Below are positions 35,008 to 43,598 of a stretch of DNA of 64,000 bases, in pieces. Numbering within the stretch: position 1 is the first letter of the stretch; every line of letters starts with the position of its first letter. This DNA comes from Chloroflexota bacterium. GTDB taxonomy: Bacteria > Chloroflexota > Anaerolineae > Promineifilales > Promineifilaceae. Both the position numbers and the translations under genes were made by a program. The notes under the pieces were generated by a model. The model did not search any database. It had not been told where the DNA came from and was given only the letters and a program-made list of their open reading frames with translations. The stretch is taken from assembly GCA_022616275.1 (NCBI GenBank), contig JAKEFB010000075.1, positions 1-64,000 of the forward strand, read 5' to 3'.

Positions 35008-36299
35008 TTCAACGCTGTCTGCTCAAAGGAGCGCCGCGCGTATCCCTCAATGGCCTGCTCATACAAAGCTAGATAGCGGTGGGCCTGTAACGCCAGCCCA
35101 TATTCGGCAACAGCCACTTCCCGACATCGCTGCCGCATCTGAAGGAGACCGGCATCATCGCGGAGTAGCGTTGCCATACCACCAGCTAAGTCTCCAACGT
35201 CCTTATAACGTGCCAGGTAGCCAGTTTCCATATGGCGGACCATTTCCGGTACCCCGCCGACGTTAAAGGACACGACCGGCGTTCCGCAAGCCAGCGCCTC
35301 TATAATAACCAGGGGTTGATTGTCGGCTAACGTAGGAAACACAAACAAATCCGCAGCATTATAGGCCTGGGACAGCGTGGCCTCATCCTCTACATGCCCC
35401 AGGTGACGCCACTTGAAGTGCTGCAATTGATCCTCTACTGCCACCTGTTCTCCTATGGTCAACAGAAATACTGGCTCGTTTTCAACTTCCTTCAATGCCT
35501 CAAGCAAGTAGGCAAAACCCTTTCGACCAGACGTAACTCGGGCGGCTATAAACATGACAACTTTTGCATCAAGGGGAACATCTAGTTTTCGCCGTACCAT
35601 CGCCCTTTCTTGAGGGCAGAAGATTTCAAGGTCAACCCCATTGGGAATACAGTGCAAGCTGGCAGCATCAGTCAGAATACTCTTTTGAACCAGGGATAAT
35701 AACCAGTTAGAAGGGGTTACCACGTGGGGCTTTGCTCGCTCATAAAGTTGACGTTTTTGACGCCATATGGTTTGAGTGCGGTCTATTAGAGTCGGTTTTG
35801 GCTCGACAATTCGCCGGCCGCCATTCCTTAGCAGAGGGCAACGAAAGCAACCATTTTGCCAGCGTTGGCAGTCGTACGAATAAGCGCAATGCCCGGTGAA
35901 AGCCCACATATCATGTAGTGTCCAAATCACCGGTTTATAAGCAGTCAGCTCCGGTAAGAGGTGATAGTTAAAGTACCGGCCGTGCAAGTTATGCAAGTTG
36001 ACGACATCTGCCTGTTGTAGCAACTCGCTTTGCAGGAGCTGCCTGGTCGAGGAGTGCAAATTAGGCAACCCAAACCAGGCGTCGGATATGGCGGCGACTT
36101 TATCGGTTAGTGGCAACGGGAAAAGCGATTGTCGCCGGGCAATATTTTGAAATGTAAGGATATGAGGATCACCAGCGTGATGCGCTTTGACCAGCAAATC
36201 GGAAGTATGCTGTAGCCGGGTAAATGCCTGGTGCAGGCGAACCATAACCCGGCCGGCGCCCCCACGATCGGCAAACGTGCTAATCTGTACTATGCGCAT
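35004..36299 (-). CDS. Family 4 glycosyltransferase
   Basis: This encodes 431 aa from ATG 36299 (MRIVQISTFADRGGAGRV); the longer frame adds eleven residues. It is a GT-B enzyme: a Rossmann start, VNLHNLHGRYFNYHLLPEL, then the WTLHDMWAFTGHC segment. The latter is common in a GT4 subset with clustered cysteines (CAYSYDCQRWQNGCFRCPLL), probably a metal site. The C-terminal donor domain has VVMFIAARVTSGRKGFAYLL, then DLFVFPTLADNQPLVIIEALACG with the E-x7-E motif. The gene overlaps the rSAM/pyruvyl-transferase fusion by 10 bases and the next glycosyltransferase by 4 bases. Substrate unknown. Confidence 0.9.
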   Translation of the reverse strand: MRIVQISTFADRGGAGRVMVRLHQAFTRLQHTSDLLVKAHHAGDPHILTFQNIARRQSLFPLPLTDKVAAISDAWFGLPNLHSSTRQLLQSELLQQADVVNLHNLHGRYFNYHLLPELTAYKPVIWTLHDMWAFTGHCAYSYDCQRWQNGCFRCPLLRNGGRRIVEPKPTLIDRTQTIWRQKRQLYERAKPHVVTPSNWLLSLVQKSILTDAASLHCIPNGVDLEIFCPQERAMVRRKLDVPLDAKVVMFIAARVTSGRKGFAYLLEALKEVENEPVFLLTIGEQVAVEDQLQHFKWRHLGHVEDEATLSQAYNAADLFVFPTLADNQPLVIIEALACGTPVVSFNVGGVPEMVRHMETGYLARYKDVGDLAGGMATLLRDDAGLLQMRQRCREVAVAEYGLALQAHRYLALYEQAIEGYARRSFEQTALN

Positions 36300-38530
36300 G
36301 CCGAAACCGGGCCGGCAGCAAGTGCCTGCCATTGGCCACCAGCCACCTGATCAAGGGTAAGCATTTTCTCCACGGCGGAATTATCCACCAAAAAGTTGGA
36401 AATCTTTCCCCCCTGAGTATAGTCTATCGCCAGAAAGGGTACACCAAGCGTATGGGCAAAGAGGACAGAGTGAAAACGCATGGTCAGGCACAAAGTGGCT
36501 TCTTGCATTGAGTAAAGAATATCGTGAACGGAATACGGCCGTATTTCCACCACAGGTTCCAAATCATAAAGGTATTTCTCAGCAAACTGCCGATTAAACG
36601 TTCGATCATCCCCACCCTTGACAAATGGATGCATAGCCAACAAACGTGGTTGAAGGGATAAACGCCGGCACACGGTTGTAACCCAGGTTCCCAACTCTTT
36701 CTCAAATTCCTCCTTACGGCTGGCGAACTCTTCGGCCGAGAGGTTGCCCTGGTACTCACGAGTCCACTCTCTAAAGTAACAATTCAGCGTTCTCTGACGT
36801 GGGATGATTTGCTTGCTGTGTTCTAGTTGCCAGCGGCGTACAAAGCCTACGGCCGGATCACCTGAAAACACAATGTCATGACGACCTGTGTGCTCAATAG
36901 CCCACTGGACCGACCTGGAATCGCGTAGTTCGACAACATCGGCCAACGAGAGTAGCTGCTTCACGGCGGCGATATATTTGCTCTGCTGCAAAGGGCCAAT
37001 TCCACAACCAGCAATCCGGGTACGCCGGCCTGAAGTCTTGGCCTGTCTAAATGCCCATAAGACCGATCCCATAGCGGCAATATCCATTAGAGGGCCACCA
37101 CCCATTATTGTTTCGTCCGCTTGTGCGGCACAACGCAAAAAGCGGGAACTAAAGGTTGGAACGACTTCGATTTCAGGATAACCAAGCTCCCTAACCGTCC
37201 ACTTAGAAAAGTATGGATTTAAAGAAGCCAGGGTAACACGTTCCACTCCCTGGCGTTCGAGCTGATGAACAATCTCGCCCAAAATCGCCTTGTCACCGGC
37301 CGTTTCAGTCCCATACCAGCCGACGATGAAGGCAGATTTCACAATGGCACTTCCCGCCTTCGGCCGGGGCTGGTCAGATGATTTTGCGCGACCAGCCCAA
37401 GCCAGACGAACGTTGAGACGGGAGTGCCAAAAGCGAGTTAGGGCCTGCTGAAGAAGTTCGTGTGTTGTCGGCGGCGCATGATAGTCGTGAATACAGTTGT
37501 CGCAATCCCTGGCCAGGATTTGCTTCCGGGTCACGATATTGCCCAGATAAATAGTTTTTGCGGATGACGCCAGGGTATTACCAATGATGGGTGATTTAGG
37601 CGAGCAGTAGAGTAGTTGCCCGCGACAATCCAACACAACAGCCTCTGTCTGATAGGGACAGCGGATCGTACGTTTCGCCCCCTCCAGCAACATGGCTCGA
37701 ATATTCCGGTAGGTTCGCCGATAGTTCAGATTTCGCTCGTACTCCTGCTCCAGCTTGGTGAAAAACAGGCCAAGATGGTACCTTTCCAGTGGCGTAAAAT
37801 TGCGGATGAACTCATTTTGTTCCTCGTTATAGAGACGCTGAATAAACTCGGCAACTCGAAAGTGCCCGTACAGACCTTCTTGACACACAAAGTCGTATAA
37901 ATCGTCTACGTGCCAGACATTATCTTTTGTGATTGTGCAGCCAAAAAGCACGGGAATATCTGTCTTATCTCGAAAGTAATGAATCACCTCCAGGGCACTT
38001 TCAAAGTTCCCCGGCCGGCCACGAATCAGATCGTGTACGTCGCCGACCCCATCCAGAGATACCATTACCTGAAAAGTGACACCCGCGTCCCGGCAAATTT
38101 CCGCCGACTCTGTGACTCTAGAAATGACGTCTTGAGCACGAATGGCATTGGTAATAATTCCGGCCGATTTGATTGTCGGCTTTTTCTGGACCAACACACG
38201 ATAAATTTCGGGCAAATCAGGACGCAAGGTTGGTTCACCCCCACTGACGCCAACATATCGCAAGCGGTCAAAGAGAGGGTCCTGCAGGATTTGGGCCAAT
38301 TCAGTTGGCGTCATCTCCTTATCCCGTTTCCGTTTCCAAATGAGGCACATCTGGCATTTCGAGTTACAAATATCATTGGCCAGCAGGTTAAGCGTCACCG
38401 GCTTTAGTGGCCAGCGCTGCCCCAGTTTATTGGCGCGCAAGTCATGCCAGACAATCCAGCCAGCTTTTGTAAGTTGACGAAGGAAGCCAGATACATGGTC
38501 TATTTGTGGCGAACCCCAATGTTTAGTCAT
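36290..38530 (-). CDS. Radical SAM enzyme fused to polysaccharide pyruvyl transferase
   Basis: This encodes 746 aa with two domains. Residues about 45-385 form a radical SAM domain: cluster cysteines Cys55-x3-Cys59-x2-Cys62 (CNSKCQMC), GGEP at 97-100, TVTFQ-type core strands and later cysteines (CPYQTE, VLDCRGQLLYCS, DCDNC) suggesting an auxiliary SPASM-like cluster. Residues about 400-746 resemble CsaB-type polysaccharide pyruvyl transferase: VGWYGTETAGDKAILGEIV, then ETIMGGGPLMD, GCGIGPLQQ and LTMRFHSVLFAHTLG with the HxxxA motif. The two activities could act in one tailoring step, for example making and attaching a modified pyruvyl group; that is inference. The gene overlaps the GT4 gene by 10 bases. 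It may be one natural fusion, as the reading frame is continuous. Confidence 0.85.
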   Translation of the reverse strand: MTKHWGSPQIDHVSGFLRQLTKAGWIVWHDLRANKLGQRWPLKPVTLNLLANDICNSKCQMCLIWKRKRDKEMTPTELAQILQDPLFDRLRYVGVSGGEPTLRPDLPEIYRVLVQKKPTIKSAGIITNAIRAQDVISRVTESAEICRDAGVTFQVMVSLDGVGDVHDLIRGRPGNFESALEVIHYFRDKTDIPVLFGCTITKDNVWHVDDLYDFVCQEGLYGHFRVAEFIQRLYNEEQNEFIRNFTPLERYHLGLFFTKLEQEYERNLNYRRTYRNIRAMLLEGAKRTIRCPYQTEAVVLDCRGQLLYCSPKSPIIGNTLASSAKTIYLGNIVTRKQILARDCDNCIHDYHAPPTTHELLQQALTRFWHSRLNVRLAWAGRAKSSDQPRPKAGSAIVKSAFIVGWYGTETAGDKAILGEIVHQLERQGVERVTLASLNPYFSKWTVRELGYPEIEVVPTFSSRFLRCAAQADETIMGGGPLMDIAAMGSVLWAFRQAKTSGRRTRIAGCGIGPLQQSKYIAAVKQLLSLADVVELRDSRSVQWAIEHTGRHDIVFSGDPAVGFVRRWQLEHSKQIIPRQRTLNCYFREWTREYQGNLSAEEFASRKEEFEKELGTWVTTVCRRLSLQPRLLAMHPFVKGGDDRTFNRQFAEKYLYDLEPVVEIRPYSVHDILYSMQEATLCLTMRFHSVLFAHTLGVPFLAIDYTQGGKISNFLVDNSAVEKMLTLDQVAGGQWQALAAGPVSACA

Positions 38531-38551
38531 ACAAAACTTTAATTTACCTGC

Positions 38552-40021
38552 CTATTCCTCTACAGTAAGATTGTTAGCCAGTTTTCCTCCCCTTCCCAAA
38601 CCACGTCTCACAAAAAATGAACCTATCTCCAGAGCTTCGTGACGCTCCAATCCCACTAACACCAGGCTATAAATGGCGATAAAGACAGTGCTTTTAATGA
38701 CTGCCAGCCACCATTCAGAATTTGTTACGCTTGTTAATGAAAGAGAGGCGATCATGCTGAGAGCCAGAGCCAGCCCAGGTACGAGAAACAAGCGTTTTGG
38801 TGAAAAGTCAACGTACGCTCGTGCCTGCCATAACAGAATCACGATCCCACACAAAGCCATCAAGTCCACCGCCAGAGCAACACCCGTGATCCCTAATGGA
38901 AAGCCGAACAGGAACAGACCAACCCCAAGAATGAGTAACTGCACCAATCGAGTCCGAGCCACCTGATCTGGCCGGCCGACAGCGATAAATAAATGGGCAA
39001 TTGTCACTTTAATGGGATCAAGCAGCGTAAACACCAGCATTAAACGAAAAGCGTTCAGCATTGGTAACCACTTCTGACCCAACACAAGAGTAATAAACTC
39101 AGGCGCTACCACCACCAGCAAACCGGCCAGAAAAAAACCACTTCGTACTAAAAATGCGTTAATACGAAAAAATGCCTGGGACAGTCGCAAGTAGTTATTT
39201 TTTAATTCGGCGTAAGTGCCCTCGGCCACTTCTTTGATCGGCGTCGTCAATATCTGACTTGGGTACGTGGCAAAGGTATAAGCGCGTGAATACAAACCGA
39301 GGGCCGTCTCATTCAAAAATAAGCCGGTCCACAAATCGTCAACACGATCTAAGGCCTGTAACAAAGCATCCGCCAGAAAATTGCGGCTGCCGAAACGTAA
39401 ATAATAGCGCATTATTTTCCAGGACCATACGAGCCTCGGCCGCCATACGGGCTTCCATATGTAAAAAGCTGTGATAGTCAATATCAACGTCACTATATCA
39501 GTTGCCAGCAAAGCCCACAACGTGGCTCCCTGCCAGGCCATGGCTAAAGCAACCAACGTAGTTAAGAAGACGTTTAAGAGTTGTAAGACCGCCAGGCGTT
39601 GGTGAATGACACGGCGGATCAGGATCAATCGTGCGGTTTGGGTAAGGTGATATCCGCTTCTGGTAATAGTAAGCCATAACAACGCCGTAAACGTTGGGCC
39701 ACCTGTGAACACCAGAGCGAAAGTTATCAACACAATTGCCCATACCAGCGTAAAGATAAACTTAAGGGTAAAGTGGACGGCCGCAGCCTGCCCTTCGTCC
39801 TCACTTTCCGGTGCCCGGTGCAGAAAAGCACCACTCATCCCAAAGTTAACCAACACCCCACTTAACACAACCACTGAGCCGGCCAAAGCGTAGACACCAA
39901 ACACTTCGACGGGTAGTAATCGTGCCAGGAGTACGGAACGTATAATAAGCACGCCAACGCTAAGGACGTTAGCGCCAACGTTCCAGGTAATCGAGGTAAT
40001 TCCGCGCCGGGCGAGATTCAT
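38552..40021 (-). CDS. Wzx-like polysaccharide flippase (MATE/PST superfamily)
   Basis: This encodes 489 aa from ATG 40021 (MNLARRGITSITWN); the upstream part of the frame lacks hydrophobic character. About 12-14 membrane segments are seen. The start GITSITWNVGANVLSVGVLI and LARLLPVEVFGVYALAGSVV match the Polysacc_synt_3 (WzxC/TuaB) family. It should flip undecaprenyl-linked repeat units across the membrane for Wzy polymerisation. No ion-binding residues can be assigned. It lies 21 bases upstream of the rSAM/pyruvyl-transferase fusion and 25 bases after the DUF2079 gene. Confidence 0.9.
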   Translation of the reverse strand: MNLARRGITSITWNVGANVLSVGVLIIRSVLLARLLPVEVFGVYALAGSVVVLSGVLVNFGMSGAFLHRAPESEDEGQAAAVHFTLKFIFTLVWAIVLITFALVFTGGPTFTALLWLTITRSGYHLTQTARLILIRRVIHQRLAVLQLLNVFLTTLVALAMAWQGATLWALLATDIVTLILTITAFYIWKPVWRPRLVWSWKIMRYYLRFGSRNFLADALLQALDRVDDLWTGLFLNETALGLYSRAYTFATYPSQILTTPIKEVAEGTYAELKNNYLRLSQAFFRINAFLVRSGFFLAGLLVVVAPEFITLVLGQKWLPMLNAFRLMLVFTLLDPIKVTIAHLFIAVGRPDQVARTRLVQLLILGVGLFLFGFPLGITGVALAVDLMALCGIVILLWQARAYVDFSPKRLFLVPGLALALSMIASLSLTSVTNSEWWLAVIKSTVFIAIYSLVLVGLERHEALEIGSFFVRRGLGRGGKLANNLTVEE

Positions 40022-40046
40022 GGTTTTATTCAATGACCCCGAATGG

Positions 40047-41981
40047 TCACGGCACTTCAAGCCGGCCTATCTGGATTTCATTACCCACTCGACTGCGCTC
40101 GTCCGTCTCGGCCGCAAACAAACTACTACTATCGTACCACCCCACCAGCAGCGGATAGCTGCCGGCCGGTGTGTCTTCGGGAAGTGTAAACTCAAACGTC
40201 TCTTCGACAATCTGGCCTTCCGGCCACTCTGTCGTCGGTAGCAAGGCCAGGGTAGGTAAATGGACAATCCGGGCGTGGGCCAGGCCTTCCGGCCGGCTGA
40301 CGGCCAACAGTGGGGGTTCGGCCGCCAGAGAACGCAAGGCCATCCAGCGGCAGCGTAAGTGAAAGTGGGAGCTATCACCCGGTATTATCTGCGCGTCTAC
40401 CAGCCCAATTGCATCGCCAAAGGTAGCCAGGAAGCCGGGAAAGTCTGCACCCGGCGCCAGTTCAACTTGCTGGGTTAGCGGAGGACTGGACCGGCCGAAA
40501 AGCAGTAATCCATCCTGGGCCACCAGCAAACTAAACGCCGGATCATCCAGCAGCGAGCCGATGAGCCGGTGGTTGGTTCGAACACCGCCCTCGTAGACCC
40601 GGTCTTCTGTGCCCAGGGCAAAGTCATACAACGCATCCACAACTACGTACTCTACACGCGGCAGCAAATTCGGCAAGGAGCCAAATTGCGGCCGCGTCCG
40701 GTAATACACCTCGCGATTAATCAGCCGGATTCCCAACTGGTCGTCTGCCATCAGGGGCGCTGCCTCCGGGACCGTCCGGGCCAGCCAGCCGTCCTTGAAG
40801 GCATCGCGAGGCGTACGGCCGTACACCGAAGCATCTAACCCCCGGTTCGTGCCCACTGCCACGTAGAACAGGGGACTGGCCGGAGTATTGACCAGGGCCA
40901 CATTGAATATCACCGCCAGTAACAATGACAGCCGCAGTCGTCGCCGCCAGGGAGGGAGCCCAGGGCCGGCCGGGCTGCTGGCGCGCATCGCCTCCAGAGC
41001 ATAGACGGACCCGGCCAGCAAGAAGGGTACGGCCAGGGCATAATGATGGTAACGGTAATCGTAGGAAGGGCCAGGCCCGCTGCTCAACAGCGTCGGCCCG
41101 ATAATAGCCCCGGCCGGCAACAGCCACAGCGGCGCGCGCCAGACCAGCAAAATGACCGGGCCAACCACAATCAGGCCGTGGACCAGGCGGAGGGGTGCGG
41201 TGCGCCAGAGCACGTTCAACTGGTCAAAGTAATAGCTTACGTATCCCCCGGCCGAGGAAGCGCTATGGATCTCTTCAGGGGGCGCAAAGAGGGAACGAAT
41301 GATCAAAAAAGCAAAAGCCCCCCATACCAGCGCCGCCAGGGTCGTGGCGGTTCCAACCCGGCGCTGCCCTTGCAGCCACAGGGCCACGCCCAGGGCGACG
41401 ACGGCCGCAGCCACGTAAAATTTGCAGCTCAACGCCAGGCTAAGCCAGAAGGCGTAAGCGTGCCAGGCGCGTCTGTCCAGCGCCTCAATGGCCCAAAGCA
41501 GCAGTGGCATGGCCAGCGTGTCGCCGTGAAAGTTGAAGAGCACGGCCGTTTGGGCCACCGGGTAAAGCAGATAAATAGCTACCAGGACTAGCGCCGCCTT
41601 GTTGCTCTGCAGGCGGCGGCCGGCCAGGTGGTAAAGCGGCCAGGCTCCGGTAGCATACAGGGCAGCCTGGAAGATCAGTAACGTTACCGGCGAGGGCCAC
41701 AAGGCATAAAGCGGGATCAGCAAGAAGTAAAAAAGCTCCACATGAAAGGATAACCGGCTCCAGGCAAAACCCTCGGTAGTAAAAACCAGTGGCTCGCCTT
41801 GCATGGCGCTCCAGATAGCCTGGCTCATGTTGCCCAGGTCGAAGGAACGCAAATTATAGCCCTGGTACTGGGCCACGCTGAGCCAGGCCATCTCCGCGAA
41901 AGCGGCGGCAATCAACAGCGCTACTAAAAGTGTGGAACGAGAGACGGCGCGGGGCGTGAGGCGACGATGGGTGATACTCAT
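40047..41981 (-). CDS. DUF2079 polytopic membrane protein
   Basis: This encodes 644 aa. About ten membrane segments occupy residues 15-430, then an approximately 210-aa soluble C-terminal domain follows. FDLGNMSQAIWSAMQGEPL and FNFHGDTLAMPLLLWAIEAL are DUF2079 signatures. It belongs with GT-C-type membrane glycosyltransferases, where an acidic residue near the first loop (FDLGN) may be catalytic. The C-terminal part (FPGFLATFGDAIGLVDAQI) resembles a beta-sandwich carbohydrate-binding-like domain that occurs after such membrane domains. The substrate is probably a polyprenyl-phosphate sugar. The gene lies 25 bases upstream of the flippase and is probably co-transcribed. Confidence 0.82.
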   Translation of the reverse strand: MSITHRRLTPRAVSRSTLLVALLIAAAFAEMAWLSVAQYQGYNLRSFDLGNMSQAIWSAMQGEPLVFTTEGFAWSRLSFHVELFYFLLIPLYALWPSPVTLLIFQAALYATGAWPLYHLAGRRLQSNKAALVLVAIYLLYPVAQTAVLFNFHGDTLAMPLLLWAIEALDRRAWHAYAFWLSLALSCKFYVAAAVVALGVALWLQGQRRVGTATTLAALVWGAFAFLIIRSLFAPPEEIHSASSAGGYVSYYFDQLNVLWRTAPLRLVHGLIVVGPVILLVWRAPLWLLPAGAIIGPTLLSSGPGPSYDYRYHHYALAVPFLLAGSVYALEAMRASSPAGPGLPPWRRRLRLSLLLAVIFNVALVNTPASPLFYVAVGTNRGLDASVYGRTPRDAFKDGWLARTVPEAAPLMADDQLGIRLINREVYYRTRPQFGSLPNLLPRVEYVVVDALYDFALGTEDRVYEGGVRTNHRLIGSLLDDPAFSLLVAQDGLLLFGRSSPPLTQQVELAPGADFPGFLATFGDAIGLVDAQIIPGDSSHFHLRCRWMALRSLAAEPPLLAVSRPEGLAHARIVHLPTLALLPTTEWPEGQIVEETFEFTLPEDTPAGSYPLLVGWYDSSSLFAAETDERSRVGNEIQIGRLEVP

Positions 41982-42007
41982 AGATATGATTGCCGGAATC
42001 CAGTAAT

Positions 42008-42634
42008 TTACCGGCGCTTTCGGGCCAGAACGATCTGCCAGGGAAAGGTGTAACCGTGCCAGATCACGTCGGCTACGGCCGAGACCATTCGCCGGAAGGC
42101 CCAGCCGCTGTAGTTGTGTAGATGTTCTGGATCGTTACCTAACTGGGCCAGGTGCTTGCCACGCAGGAAGTTAGCTGTCCGGAAATATGGCTCGTGCGGC
42201 ACGCTCAAAATGAGGTATTCTGAGGAAACGCGAGCCAACTCAACGAGGCCGGCCGTTGAGTCGGGTAGATGTTCCAGGACTTCCAGGCAAATTACCAGGG
42301 GAAAGGTGTTCTTGGCAAAAGGCAAGCAATGAATGTCAGCCACGCTGCCGGCCAGGGTGGGAAACAGGTTGCTCCTAGCCCACTGTAGTGCATCCAGGCG
42401 AATGTCAGTGCCAAAATAATCAATCTTTAGATCATCTTTCACAAAATGGTCCAGGCTAAAGCCTTCTCCGCAACCCACATCTAGCAGAACATCGGCTCTC
42501 GTTTGGTGGATCAGCTTGGCTACCCGGTGATGAAAACGGGTGATTAGCCACTGCTGTACTTTGTTTGGGTTCCGGTGCTTTTGCAGATTGCCGTGCGTAG
42601 TTTTGCCCAAGGTTACCGTTTGATCTACTGCCAT
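42008..42634 (-). CDS. Class I SAM-dependent methyltransferase
   Basis: This encodes 208 aa. Motif I is VLLDVGCGEGFSLDHF near residue 50, with YFGTDIRLDALQWARSN (motif II) and FPLVICLEVLEHLPD (motif IV). It belongs to the Methyltransf_11 group. It starts at ATG 42634, overlapping the upstream polyprenyl-glycosyltransferase stop by 10 bases, so coupled translation is likely. Such small enzymes next to GT2 membrane glycosyltransferases often methylate a sugar, but the acceptor cannot be read from sequence. Confidence 0.88.
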   Translation of the reverse strand: MAVDQTVTLGKTTHGNLQKHRNPNKVQQWLITRFHHRVAKLIHQTRADVLLDVGCGEGFSLDHFVKDDLKIDYFGTDIRLDALQWARSNLFPTLAGSVADIHCLPFAKNTFPLVICLEVLEHLPDSTAGLVELARVSSEYLILSVPHEPYFRTANFLRGKHLAQLGNDPEHLHNYSGWAFRRMVSAVADVIWHGYTFPWQIVLARKRR

Positions 42635-43581
42635 GTTTGACTAACCGCATACTCACTCTTAGGTTCATAGGAAAAATAACGAATCATTTCGCCAAGCAAA
42701 CCAATAGAAATAAGTTGGACACCTAAAATCATTGCCAGGATAGCGACCGAAAATAAGGGGCGTGTACCAATAGGAGGTACCTCAGCCAGGCCCCAAAAAC
42801 GCAACAGCCACAAAAAGGCAAAGTACACGTTAATAACGCCACCAGCAGAGAAAATAAAAAAGCCCAACCAGCCAAACAGGCGTAGTGGATGGCGCAGGTA
42901 TCGTACAATAAACAATACCATTACTAAATCCATAAAGCCTCGGGCAATCCTGCCGGTGCCGTACTTGGAAACACCGCTATGACGCGGATGATGTGTCACT
43001 GGCCGTTCGGACACACGGAACCCCTGCCAGGCAGCCAGCACTGGGATATAGCGGTGCAAGTCACTGTAAAGCCGTACTGACTCAAGCACCTGGCGTCTAT
43101 AGACCTTAAAGCCACAGTTAAAATCGTGCAAATACAGTCCGGCCGCGCGCGACACAGCCAGATTAAATATCCTGGAAGAGAGTCTTTTCCGCGCCCGATC
43201 CATCCGCTCTTTGCGCCAGCCGACAACTAAATCGTATCCCTTATTCAACTCTTCCAACATGGCCGGGATGTCGGCCGGGTCATCCTGTAGATCCGCATCC
43301 ATCGTAATCAGAACGTTCCCGGAGGCCAGTTGGAACCCGGCCACCAGGGCCGTTGTTTTTCCATAGTTCCGTTGCAGTTTGATCACTTTCACGTGCTGGC
43401 GATCAGAAGTATAAGTTTGCTCCAGAACCTCGAGTGACCGGTCGGTGCTGCCGTCGTCCACAAAAACGAGTTCATACAAACACCCCAACTGAAACAGGGT
43501 GGTTGTTAACCTTTGGTGCAACAGCGCCAGATTGCCCTCTTCGTTGTGCGTGGGGATAATCACCGAGATGTCCATTATCAT
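42625..43581 (-). CDS. Polyprenyl-phosphate family 2 glycosyltransferase (DPM/ArnC/GtrB-like)
   Basis: This encodes 318 aa with a GT-A domain: ISVIIPTHNEEGNLALLHQ, ELVFVDDGSTDRSLEVL and VLITMDADLQDDPADIP (DXD-type, about residue 95). Two membrane segments follow at about 230-260 and 270-295 (LFGWLGFFIFSAGGVI, then SVAILAMILGVQLISIGL). These are the hallmarks of enzymes that make polyprenyl-phosphate sugar on the cytoplasmic face. Products feed the DUF2079- and GT39-like transferases nearby. It overlaps the methyltransferase gene by 10 bases, and the upstream neighbour ends 17 bases away. Confidence 0.92.
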   Translation of the reverse strand: MIMDISVIIPTHNEEGNLALLHQRLTTTLFQLGCLYELVFVDDGSTDRSLEVLEQTYTSDRQHVKVIKLQRNYGKTTALVAGFQLASGNVLITMDADLQDDPADIPAMLEELNKGYDLVVGWRKERMDRARKRLSSRIFNLAVSRAAGLYLHDFNCGFKVYRRQVLESVRLYSDLHRYIPVLAAWQGFRVSERPVTHHPRHSGVSKYGTGRIARGFMDLVMVLFIVRYLRHPLRLFGWLGFFIFSAGGVINVYFAFLWLLRFWGLAEVPPIGTRPLFSVAILAMILGVQLISIGLLGEMIRYFSYEPKSEYAVSQTWQ

Positions 43582-43598
43582 CCGCTTGCCATGAACGA

